64,000 nt of DNA from Actinomadura macrotermitis (GTDB lineage Bacteria; Actinomycetota; Actinomycetes; Streptosporangiales; Streptosporangiaceae): contig NZ_WEGH01000005.1 of assembly GCF_009604375.1 (NCBI RefSeq), positions 310,001 to 374,000 on the forward strand, written 5' to 3'. How positions within the stretch are numbered: position 1 is the first letter of the stretch; each line of letters begins with the position of its first letter. Below the pieces are notes generated by a model. It did not search any database, was not told the DNA's origin, and saw only the letters and a program-made list of their open reading frames with translations. Positions 57,504 through 64,000 of the stretch are shown here, one piece after another. The translations under genes were made by a program, and so were the position numbers.

Positions 57504-58772
57504 CTGCCCGCGCAGCGCCCGCTCCGGCGGCTGGGTGCGCAGCGCCAGGTCGTGCGCGGCGATCGTGCCGCAGATATGGCCGAGCACGATCGCGTTCACC
57601 TGCACCTGCGCGGTCAGCGTCGGCCCGGCCAGCCCGTAGTCGACCTGGTTGCCGGTCGAGCCGAGCAGGTTCAGGCCCGTCCCGAACGGGTCGCTGGCCA
57701 GGATGAACGTCATCTGGCCCTCCAGCACGAAGAACGAGAAGTAGTGCGCCACGGTGTAGCCGAGCGCGATCGGCAGCAGCGTCGCGGCGAACCGCCCGGG
57801 CAGCTCGGCCGGATCGCCGCCGGTCAGCGCCGCGCAGGCGCGCATCGCCGTCCAGTACAGGGCGGCGACGGCCCCGATCGCCGCGGCCAGCCCCAGCGTG
57901 CCCCAGACGATGCTGGAGGGGTCGACGTTGTCGCGCCAGTAGGTGGTGCGGGTGATGCCGTCGAACCCGGTCGAGCCGATCAGCACGCACGCCGTCGCCG
58001 CCAGCCCCGCCTCGCCGGTGACCCGCACCAGCCCGGCCAGCGGCGTGCGCAGCACCAGCGTCCCGTCGCCGCGCCGCCCGACCGGGCACATGCGCGCCAG
58101 CAGGCTCGAATAGGCCTCGAAGCCGTCGCCGCGGGTGAACCAGCCGCGCCCGAACCACCACGCCAGCGCCACGTTGACGGCCGCGTACCCGATGATCAGC
58201 GCGCCGACCAGGCGCGGGTCGGAGCGGTGCGGCGCGACCAGCTCCAGCCACACGAACCCCGTCAGCCACGCCGCCGCCGGCCAGTACCCGATCCGCTCCG
58301 GCAGCCGGCGGCGCCCGCCCGGATCGGTACGGGTGAGCCGGCACAGCCCCGCGTGCAAGGCGCGCAGCGGATTCACACGCCGCCAGACCGGCCCGAACAG
58401 CACGCTGACGGGCACCAGCCCCACCCAGAAGGTGACGAACAGCGCCCACGGCGCCAGGTTGCGCCGGTCTGTCGGTGGCCCCGCGAACGCCACCGCGACC
58501 ACCAGCGCCGTCGCGGCGAACGCCGCGACGCGGCCGGCCGCGGTGAGGGCGGGCGCGTCCAGGAACCGGGCGGGCCCGCCCGGCAGCGGCCGCCCGCCGT
58601 CGGCGCGCAGCCGCGGCCGCTTCCAGGCGACGGTGAGGACCAGGAACGTCGCGGCCACGGCCGCGCCGCCCCCGGCGATCGCGGCGACCGCGTCCAAGGG
58701 CAGGTCGGTACGGCCGCCGAGCCCGTGCGCCAGCACCTGCTGCGCCGGGACCTGCTGCGCCGGAACGGGCAC
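57438..58772 (-). CDS. polytopic membrane protein of unknown function
   Basis: A 444-residue protein with about ten hydrophobic helices (AIAGGGAAVAATFLVLTVAW, WALFVTFWVGLVPVSVLFGP, GYAAVNVALAWWFGRGWFTR, LGYTVAHYFSFFVLEGQMTF, LGHICGTIAAHDLALRTQPP). Several intramembrane His (VAHYFSF, GHICG, AAHD) hint at metal or heme contact. Related actinobacterial proteins are generally annotated as hypothetical. It follows the cupredoxin-like lipoprotein gene by three bases on the same strand, so the two are one operon. The ATG at 58772 gives MPVPAQQVPAQQVLAHG. Confidence 0.78.
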   Translation of the reverse strand: MPVPAQQVPAQQVLAHGLGGRTDLPLDAVAAIAGGGAAVAATFLVLTVAWKRPRLRADGGRPLPGGPARFLDAPALTAAGRVAAFAATALVVAVAFAGPPTDRRNLAPWALFVTFWVGLVPVSVLFGPVWRRVNPLRALHAGLCRLTRTDPGGRRRLPERIGYWPAAAWLTGFVWLELVAPHRSDPRLVGALIIGYAAVNVALAWWFGRGWFTRGDGFEAYSSLLARMCPVGRRGDGTLVLRTPLAGLVRVTGEAGLAATACVLIGSTGFDGITRTTYWRDNVDPSSIVWGTLGLAAAIGAVAALYWTAMRACAALTGGDPAELPGRFAATLLPIALGYTVAHYFSFFVLEGQMTFILASDPFGTGLNLLGSTGNQVDYGLAGPTLTAQVQVNAIVLGHICGTIAAHDLALRTQPPERALRGQLPVAAVMVVLTCAGLFALLSG

Positions 58773-58775
58773 CGC

Positions 58776-59210
58776 TCAGCCCACCTGCAGCTCGAACACC
58801 CGGGCGCCCGAGTGGTGCAGCTCGGCCTCGAAGACGCCGGGCTTGTCGGCGACTAGCTCCAGCGTCGCGGCCTTGCCCGGCGCCAGCGTCATCTCCCGGT
58901 CGTAGCCGTGCAGGTGGAACTCCTCGGCGGTGTCGCTGGTGACGGTGATCCGCACCCGGGCGCCGAGGCGGACCTTCACCCGGCCCGACGCCGTCCGCAC
59001 TTTCCCCTTGGTGACAGTCGCCTCGACGTTGGTCACGCCGGTCTGTCCCGCCGGTGCGGTGCCGGTCGCCGGGGCGCCGGACGACCCGGCCGGAGCCGGC
59101 GTCGCGCCGCCCGAGGCGCCGCCCGGACCGTCGGCCGGCTTGCCGCACGCCGCCGCCGAGGCCAGCGTCCCCAGGGCCACCGCCGTCACCAGCATCGTCT
59201 TGGCCTTCAC
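58776..59210 (-). CDS. cupredoxin-like lipoprotein
   Basis: A 144-residue lipoprotein. The signal peptide is MLVTAVALGTLASAAAC with lipobox AAAC. A Gly/Ala/Thr linker of about 45 residues follows, then a beta-sandwich domain of ~85 residues ending in AEEFHLHGYDREMTLAPGKA, ATLELVADKPGVFEAELHHS and GARVFELQVG. This is the cupredoxin-like EfeO/SoxE-related fold. HLHG and HH provide possible copper or iron ligands. GTG at 59210 with AGGGAG upstream. The gene is divergent from the second polytopic protein and in an operon with the first. Confidence 0.83.
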   Translation of the reverse strand: MKAKTMLVTAVALGTLASAAACGKPADGPGGASGGATPAPAGSSGAPATGTAPAGQTGVTNVEATVTKGKVRTASGRVKVRLGARVRITVTSDTAEEFHLHGYDREMTLAPGKAATLELVADKPGVFEAELHHSGARVFELQVG

Positions 59211-59257
59211 GCTGGCGTCACTCCCTTCCCTCCGATGCCTTACACCACTCAACGAGA

Positions 59258-59280
59258 CACTAGACAATGACACATTAGTG
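59258..59280. promoter_or_regulatory. inverted repeat between divergent membrane/lipoprotein genes
   Basis: CACTA (59258-59262), 13 bases, TAGTG (59276-59280) within a relatively AT-rich 128-base divergent region containing several TGACA/TGTCA words. It is a plausible shared operator for the two units, but short. Confidence 0.35.
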
Positions 59281-59338
59281 AGTGACATACTTCGGCCGGG
59301 GTGGTTTGTACCCCGTTTCTGTGGCTATGGGAGCATCC

Positions 59339-61192
59339 ATGTTGGACCGACTGTCAAATCCCCTCGTGGACGCCGCACTGGCCGCACCACAGGCCAAGCC
59401 CGCCGGCGGCGCCGCTCTCGACCAGATCATCATCGCGACGGGCGCGGCCGGGATTCTGACGGCCGCGCTCCTGATCCTCGGCTGGGGCCACCGCACCGGG
59501 CGCCTCACGCTGCTCACCCGGCTGGCCGACCTGTCCGAGCGCGGACCCGGCCGCGGCCTGCCCGGCTGGGCCTCGCTGCCCATCGTCGTCGCCCTGTTCT
59601 CCCTGCTCACCGCCCTGCTCGGGATGTACTGGGACATCTCCCTGCACATCTCGCACGGCCGGGACGAGGGACCGCTCGCCAACATCGCCCACTACCCGAT
59701 CCTGTTCGGGCTGTTCGGCATCTTCACCGCCGGCGTCCTCGCGATCGCCCTGCCGAACAAGGGCGTGCGGCCCGGCAAGGCCGCGGTGCGCATCACCCGC
59801 GACTGGTACGCCCCCGCGGGCGGCGTCCTGCTCGCCGGCGCCGGGTTCTACGCCCTGCTCGGCTTCCCCCTCGACGACGTCTGGCACCGCATCTTCGGCC
59901 AGGACGTCACCCTGTGGGGCCCCACCCACCTGATGCTCATCGGCGGCGCCGGCCTGTCCCTGGTCGGCATGATGATCCTGGAGCGCGAGGGCCGCCGCGC
60001 CTACGACGGCCCCGCCGGGGACCGCCCCGCCGCCTGGGCCCTGTTCGTGCGCCGCAGCATGCACGCCGGCGGCCTGCTCATCGGCCTGTCGGTCTTCCAG
60101 GCCGAGTTCGACTTCGGCGTCACCCAGTTCCGCCTGGTCAACCAGCCCCTGCTGATCGCCCTCGCGGCCGGCTGCGCCCTGGTCGCGGCCCGCCTGTGGG
60201 TCGGCCGCGGCGGCGCGCTGGCGGCCGTGGTGTTCTACATGCTGATCCGCGGCGGCGTTTCGCTCATCGTCGGCGGGATCATCGGCGAGCTGTGGGCCGC
60301 CGTCCCGCTGTACTTCGCCGAGGCCCTGTGCGTCGAGCTCGCCGCGCTCGTGCTCGCCCGCCGCCCGCTGCTGCTCGGCGCGGTGTCGGGCGTGCTGATC
60401 GGCACCGCCGGGTTCGCCGCCGAGTACGGCTGGACCCGGTTCGCCTACAAGCTTCCCTGGACGGGCGACATCATCGTCGAGGGCTCGCTGATGGCCGTCG
60501 TCGGCGGCGTCGCCGGCGGCCTGTGCGGCGCGATGCTCGCCGAAGGCCTGGAAGGACGGCTGCCGCGCCCGGCCGTCGCCCGCCCCCTGTTCGCCGCCGC
60601 GATCCTGGCGTTCGCCGCCGCCGCGACCAACTGCGTCATCTTCAGCGTGCCCAAGGGCGAGCAGGCCACCGTCGACCTCACCGACGTGCGCGGCGACGCC
60701 GCCCACCGCACCGCCAACGCCCGCATCACCCTGTCGCCCGCGAACGCCGTCGACGACCCCGCCTGGGTCGCCATCACCGGCTGGCAGGGCAAGGGCCTGC
60801 ACGTCGAGCCCCTGATCAAGGAGGGCCAGGGCGTCTACCGCACCGCCGCGCCCATGCCGCTGTACGGCGAGTGGAAGACCCTGATCCGCATCCACGACGG
60901 CCGCACCCTGGCCGGCGTCCCGATCTACCTGCCCGACGACCCGGCGATCGGCGCCAAGGAGCTGCCCGCCACCGACCACTTCACCCGGCCGGTGCAGAGC
61001 GAGAAGAAGATCCTGCAGCGCGAGCTGAAGAGCGGCGTGCCCGGCTGGCTCTGGCTGGTCTGCTCCGCGGTCGTGCTGGCCTGCACGCTGACCCTGGTCA
61101 TCGCGCTCGGCTGGGGCGTGGCCCGGGTCTCGCGCATCCTGCCCGAGCGGGCCGGCGCCGAGACCGGGACGCGCGAGAAGGCCAGCGCGTGA
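59339..61192 (+). CDS. large polytopic membrane protein with C-terminal external domain
   Basis: About 617 residues. Some 11 hydrophobic helices occupy residues 35-420 (LPIVVALFSLLTALLGMYWD, ISLHISHGRDEGPLANIAHY, LWGPTHLMLIGGAGLSLVGM), with several His and Asp in or near membranes. An external domain of about 130 residues (VDLTDVRGDAAHRTANARIT, HVEPLIKEGQGVYRTAAPMP, GEWKTLIRIHDGRTLAGVPI) resembles YtkA/FixH-like beta folds. One final helix follows. GGGAG lies five bases before the ATG at 59339. Earlier starts at 59282 or 59327 are possible. It is coupled to a 50-residue peptide. Confidence 0.8.
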   Translation: MLDRLSNPLVDAALAAPQAKPAGGAALDQIIIATGAAGILTAALLILGWGHRTGRLTLLTRLADLSERGPGRGLPGWASLPIVVALFSLLTALLGMYWDISLHISHGRDEGPLANIAHYPILFGLFGIFTAGVLAIALPNKGVRPGKAAVRITRDWYAPAGGVLLAGAGFYALLGFPLDDVWHRIFGQDVTLWGPTHLMLIGGAGLSLVGMMILEREGRRAYDGPAGDRPAAWALFVRRSMHAGGLLIGLSVFQAEFDFGVTQFRLVNQPLLIALAAGCALVAARLWVGRGGALAAVVFYMLIRGGVSLIVGGIIGELWAAVPLYFAEALCVELAALVLARRPLLLGAVSGVLIGTAGFAAEYGWTRFAYKLPWTGDIIVEGSLMAVVGGVAGGLCGAMLAEGLEGRLPRPAVARPLFAAAILAFAAAATNCVIFSVPKGEQATVDLTDVRGDAAHRTANARITLSPANAVDDPAWVAITGWQGKGLHVEPLIKEGQGVYRTAAPMPLYGEWKTLIRIHDGRTLAGVPIYLPDDPAIGAKELPATDHFTRPVQSEKKILQRELKSGVPGWLWLVCSAVVLACTLTLVIALGWGVARVSRILPERAGAETGTREKASA

Positions 61193-61341
61193 CCCCCGCC
61201 GGCGGGGTGCTGGCCTCCCACCCCATCATCACCGCGGTGCCGTTCTTCGTGCCGACCTTCATCGTCGTCGCCGTCATCGCCGTGGTCATCTGGCGCGACC
61301 GGCGCCGCGGCGACGACGAGGAGCCCACCGACGTCTCCTAG
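61189..61341 (+). CDS. 50-residue single-pass membrane protein
   Basis: A GTG start at 61189 overlaps the stop of the large membrane protein (GTGA). The product is MTPAGGVLASHPIITAVPFF followed by VPTFIVVAVIAVVIWRDRRR and an acidic tail (GDDEEPTDVS): one transmembrane helix of about 22 residues with positive residues right after it. The tight overlap and clean membrane topology make it a genuine small protein, perhaps a subunit of the complex formed by its neighbours. No homologous family is recognised. Confidence 0.75.
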   Translation: MTPAGGVLASHPIITAVPFFVPTFIVVAVIAVVIWRDRRRGDDEEPTDVS

Positions 61342-61368
61342 GGACCCCGCGCCCTAGGGTTGCCGGTC

Positions 61369-62148
61369 ATGACGGCACCCGAGTACCTGTCCGAACTGTT
61401 CTCGCTGCGCGGCCGGACCGCCGTGGTCACCGGGGGCAGCTCCGGCATCGGCCGCGCCATCGCCCTGGCCCTCGGCCGGGCGGGCGCGGCCGTGGTCGTC
61501 CTCGCCCGCCGCGAGGCCGAGCTGGCCGCCACCGTCGCCGAACTGGAAGGCCACGGCTGCCGGGCCGCGGCGGTCAGCGCCGACCTGTCGGCCCGCGACG
61601 CCGTCCGCCGCGCCGCCGACCAGGCCGCCGAACCGTTCGGCGAACCCGACATCCTGGTCAACAGCGCCGGGATCAACCTGCGGCCCCCGCTGCCCGAGCT
61701 CGGCGAGGACGTCTGGGACGCCACCATGGCGGTCAATCTGGACGCCCCCTACCTGCTCGGGCAGCGCTTCGGCCCCGGCATGGCCGCGCGCGGCTTCGGC
61801 CGGATCATCCACGTGTCGTCCCAGCAGGCCTTCCGCGCGTTCGTCGACAGCGGCGCCTACGGCGTCTCCAAGGCCGGCCTCACCGCCCTGGCCCGCTCCC
61901 AGGCCGAGGCCTGGTCACCCCACGGCGTCACCTGCAACACCCTGGTGCCCGGGTTCGTCATGACACCGCTCAACCGGCGGCTGTCGTCGGACCCCGAACG
62001 CGTCGCCGCCCTCGCCGCCCGCACCATGACCGGCCGCAACGGCCTGCCCGGCGACTTCGCCGGCGCCGCGGTGTTCCTGGCCAGCGACGCCTCCGCCTAC
62101 GTCACCGGGCAGGCGCTGTTCGTCGACGGCGGCCTGTCCTCCCACTGA
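61369..62148 (+). CDS. short-chain dehydrogenase/reductase (SDR)
   Basis: A 259-residue classical SDR: NAD(P)-binding TGGSSGIGRA at residues 21-30, NSAGIN near 96, catalytic Ser in HVSSQQAF, and YGVSK (Tyr164, Lys168). RREAELAATVAELEGHGCRA suggests NADP preference through an Arg pair. Members act on alcohols, sugars or acyl carbonyls. The substrate is unknown. The ATG at 61369 follows ~25 bases after the small membrane peptide and may be in the same transcript. It ends tail to tail with the epoxide-hydrolase-like gene. Confidence 0.93.
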   Translation: MTAPEYLSELFSLRGRTAVVTGGSSGIGRAIALALGRAGAAVVVLARREAELAATVAELEGHGCRAAAVSADLSARDAVRRAADQAAEPFGEPDILVNSAGINLRPPLPELGEDVWDATMAVNLDAPYLLGQRFGPGMAARGFGRIIHVSSQQAFRAFVDSGAYGVSKAGLTALARSQAEAWSPHGVTCNTLVPGFVMTPLNRRLSSDPERVAALAARTMTGRNGLPGDFAGAAVFLASDASAYVTGQALFVDGGLSSH

Positions 62149-62155
62149 AAGGCCC

Positions 62156-63031
62156 TCAGCGGGCCAGGTGGGCGAGCAGCAGCCCGGCCACCTCGTCCGC
62201 GGCCTGCTCGGGGATCCAGTGCCCCACGCCCGCCAGCGTGCGGAAGGTGTAGGGGCCGGTCACCCACTTGCGGGTGAGCTCGGCGCCCTTGCGGCTGAGC
62301 GCCGGGTCGGCGTCGCTCCACACGTACAGGGTCGGGACGGCGACCTTGGTCAGCCGCCTGGGCGGGTTGAACGGCATGCCCCGGTACCAGTTGAGGGCCG
62401 GGGTGAGCGCGCCGGAGTTCATCAGGAAGTCGGCGTCGCGGACCGCGCCGCCCACGCTCTGCCCGCCGCCCGCCACCCCGGCGATCAGGCGCGGCCGCGC
62501 CCTGCGGTCCAGCTGACGCAGCAGGAACTCGGGCAGCCCCGGAATCTGGATCAGGTACATGTACCACGACTGCAGGAACTGGCGGCTGGTGAACAGGGCC
62601 TGCATGAACGCGCCCGGATGCGGGACCGACAGGGCCGTCATGGTGGCCACCGCGTCCGGGCGCGCCCCCGCGAGCGCCCAGGAGACCGCCGCGCCCCAGT
62701 CGTGCCCGACCAGGTGCACCCGGCGCCCGCCCGCCCCGGCCAGCTCGACGAGGGCCAGGGCGTCGTCGACCAGCTCGGTCATGCGGTAGGCGAACCTGCC
62801 GCGCGGCCGGGCGCGCGGCGAGTACCCGCGCTGGTCGGGCGCCAGGGTGCGGTAGCCCGCCTCGTGCAGCAGCGGCGCCAGCAGGTCCCAGGACGCGGAG
62901 GTCTGGGGGAACCCGTGCAGCAGCACCACGGCCTCCCCGTCGATCGGCCCCCGGTCGGCGACGTCGAACACCAGGCCGCCGCGCTCGAAGGAGGTGATGC
63001 GCCGCTCGTCGACGCCGTGCTCGATGGTCAT
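62156..63031 (-). CDS. epoxide-hydrolase-like alpha/beta hydrolase
   Basis: A 291-residue hydrolase: HGFPQTSASWD near residue 39, the nucleophile motif GHDWGA (Asp111) instead of a serine elbow, a second acid in WSDADPAL and the catalytic His in GVGHWIPEQA near 272. An Asp nucleophile with HGFPQ is the mark of soluble epoxide hydrolases and dehalogenases. The cap domain includes LQSWYMYLIQIPGLPEFLLR with a Tyr pair. It follows the carotenoid oxygenase gene by 25 bases on the same strand, so the two are probably one operon. Confidence 0.92.
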   Translation of the reverse strand: MTIEHGVDERRITSFERGGLVFDVADRGPIDGEAVVLLHGFPQTSASWDLLAPLLHEAGYRTLAPDQRGYSPRARPRGRFAYRMTELVDDALALVELAGAGGRRVHLVGHDWGAAVSWALAGARPDAVATMTALSVPHPGAFMQALFTSRQFLQSWYMYLIQIPGLPEFLLRQLDRRARPRLIAGVAGGGQSVGGAVRDADFLMNSGALTPALNWYRGMPFNPPRRLTKVAVPTLYVWSDADPALSRKGAELTRKWVTGPYTFRTLAGVGHWIPEQAADEVAGLLLAHLAR

Positions 63032-63056
63032 GAGCGCGTTTCCTTTCCGCTCGCGG

Positions 63057-64000
63057 TCACCGGTGGTTCCCGGGCCGCTGGACCCACTGCCCGTGGAAGG
63101 TGAAACCGAGGCTCTCGGGGACGGGGAGGGTGCACACCGGGCCGCCCGCCACGTCCAGGGCGTCGAAGACGACGATGCTGGTGGCCGCTTCGGCGATGTC
63201 GGTCTCGTAGGCGACCAGCCAGCCCCGGTCGTCGACCACGTCCGGATCGCGGGGCACGAACAGCGGCTCGCTGACCATGCGGCCGGGGCCGTAGTCGAAG
63301 GTGTCGGCCTCGCCGCGCTCGGTGTCGTAGCGCGCGACCGCCGAGAACGTCACGCCCGACGCGGGACCGGTGGCGGCGGCGCCGAAGACGTGGCGGTGGG
63401 CGGTGGTGGCGCGCCGGGGGTCGATGGTGGGCCACTCCATCGGCAGGCCGTGGACCTGGTGCGCCTCGACCTTGCCCGCGGCGCTCACCCGGTAGCGCCA
63501 CAGCCGCCCGACGGGGGTGGCGGCGGCGTCGAGCAGGTGGCTCATGCTGGAGATGGCCTCGTGCATGACGGTCCAGGACCGGAAGCGGGCCAGGTCGAAC
63601 ACGATGTCGTCGCCGTCGTCGTAGGCGCCGGCGAAGTGCCACTGGAACCACGGGTCGGTCTCCACGACACGGAACGGCCCCCCGTCGCGGGGGACCAGCA
63701 GGATGCGGGTGGGCTCCTCGCCGTGCCAGCGCATCGCCTCGAAGGGCGACAGGCGGCCCGACACGATGGCGGGCAGGTCCAAGACGACCGGGCCGAGGCA
63801 GAACACCAGGTGGGTGGCGGTCATCGCGAAGTCGTGGACCATGAAGCGGCGCGGCATGCGGACGGTGCGCAGGTGCTCGGTCGGGCGGCCCCGCCGGGTG
63901 CGGTAGATCTCCAGCTGCGGGCGCGGGCCATAGACGCAGCCGAAGTTCCACACCTCGGCGGTGGCGGGGTCCCAGCAGGGGTGGGCCGAGTAGGGGGCGC
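63057..64000 (-). CDS. carotenoid oxygenase family protein, N-terminus outside window
   Basis: The C-terminal ~314 residues are visible, continuing past 64000. The frame begins at the window edge with APYSAHPCWDPATAEVWNFG, containing one iron-ligand His (SAHP), and further on has MVHDFAMTATHLVFCLGPVV with the second (VHDF), WFQWHFAGAYDDGDDIVFDL with the third (WHFAGA), and LGFTFHGQWV with the fourth near the end. These four His are the iron ligands of carotenoid/stilbene cleavage dioxygenases. The substrate is unknown; a partner epoxide hydrolase-like gene follows. Confidence 0.92.
   Translation of the reverse strand, partial: APYSAHPCWDPATAEVWNFGCVYGPRPQLEIYRTRRGRPTEHLRTVRMPRRFMVHDFAMTATHLVFCLGPVVLDLPAIVSGRLSPFEAMRWHGEEPTRILLVPRDGGPFRVVETDPWFQWHFAGAYDDGDDIVFDLARFRSWTVMHEAISSMSHLLDAAATPVGRLWRYRVSAAGKVEAHQVHGLPMEWPTIDPRRATTAHRHVFGAAATGPASGVTFSAVARYDTERGEADTFDYGPGRMVSEPLFVPRDPDVVDDRGWLVAYETDIAEAATSIVVFDALDVAGGPVCTLPVPESLGFTFHGQWVQRPGNHR

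Noticed and set aside
1..64000. CRISPR arrays, insertion sequences and rRNA genes.
   Set aside because: No regularly spaced direct repeats, no transposase domains and no rRNA-like stretches were seen on either strand.

Overview
The window is about 64 kb of very GC-rich DNA with strong G/C preference at third codon positions, frequent GTG and TTG starts, ATGA/GTGA start-stop overlaps, and actinobacterial families (gas vesicle genes of the gvpA-F-G-O-J-L-S-K type, DUF3152, DUF5937, WYL regulators, PknB-like kinases, many small ECF sigma factors). It looks like the chromosome of a mycelial actinobacterium, probably Streptosporangiales (Actinomadura-like). That assignment is inference. There is no rRNA and no CRISPR array. 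The only recombination gene is one tyrosine recombinase.

Layout. 0-7 kb: a DUF58/MoxR pair (minus), a divergent degenerate kinase-like membrane protein, a LysE exporter, a DUF885 protein and two alpha/beta hydrolases. 7-8 kb: a small unknown gene followed in the same frame, after a TGA, by a start-less DUF3761-like domain, then tRNA-Asp and tRNA-Arg. 8-13.4 kb: a gas vesicle operon flanked by two Lys/Ala-rich basic proteins. All three units have sequences resembling stress-sigma (SigB/SigF) promoters, and a perfect 58-bp palindromic terminator closes the operon. 13.4-21.6 kb: minus-strand MFS, ABC-2-like membrane protein, DUF5937/ArsR regulator, TetR, an ECF sigma factor coupled to a membrane protein, a gene-poor 0.7 kb stretch, a small unknown gene and a receptor kinase with a ricin-type lectin ectodomain. 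21.8-25.6 kb: a CGNR regulator coupled to an acetyltransferase, then a cis-prenyltransferase coupled to a DUF2236/MpaB oxygenase carrying EF-hands.

25.6-32.2 kb is an efflux region: three MFS pumps, each beside an ArsR or TetR regulator with a clear inverted-repeat operator in two cases, plus a C-terminal fragment of a Vat/CatB-type acetyltransferase. 32.3-39.9 kb: a tyrosine recombinase, HAD phosphatase, PAP2 phosphatase, ECF sigma factor overlapping an O6-alkylguanine transferase with a C-terminal Ada zinc domain, an IMPACT protein, a DUF3152 protein, a NagD-like HAD and a TerD protein. 40-44.3 kb: a divergent ketosynthase III / acyltransferase / acyl-CoA dehydrogenase group resembling a small acyl-chain pathway. 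44.4-52.1 kb: DoxX and a divergent MocR regulator, then a sulfonate uptake and desulfonation operon (permease, binding lipoprotein, ATPase, Tat-exported amidohydrolase, flavin monooxygenase). 52.2-57.5 kb: a secreted glycosidase-like protein, a WYL regulator divergent from a UvrA-like ABC protein, and a membrane protein. 57.4-61.3 kb: a cupredoxin-like lipoprotein and two large polytopic membrane proteins with a 50-residue membrane peptide. 61.4-64 kb: an SDR, an epoxide-hydrolase-like protein and a carotenoid oxygenase cut by the window edge.

The least explained arrangements are the stress-promoter-flanked gas vesicle locus, the sigma factor/Ada-type alkyltransferase pair, the cis-prenyltransferase/oxygenase pair and the KASIII-AT-dehydrogenase trio. 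All functional statements come from reading motifs. No database search or computation was run.
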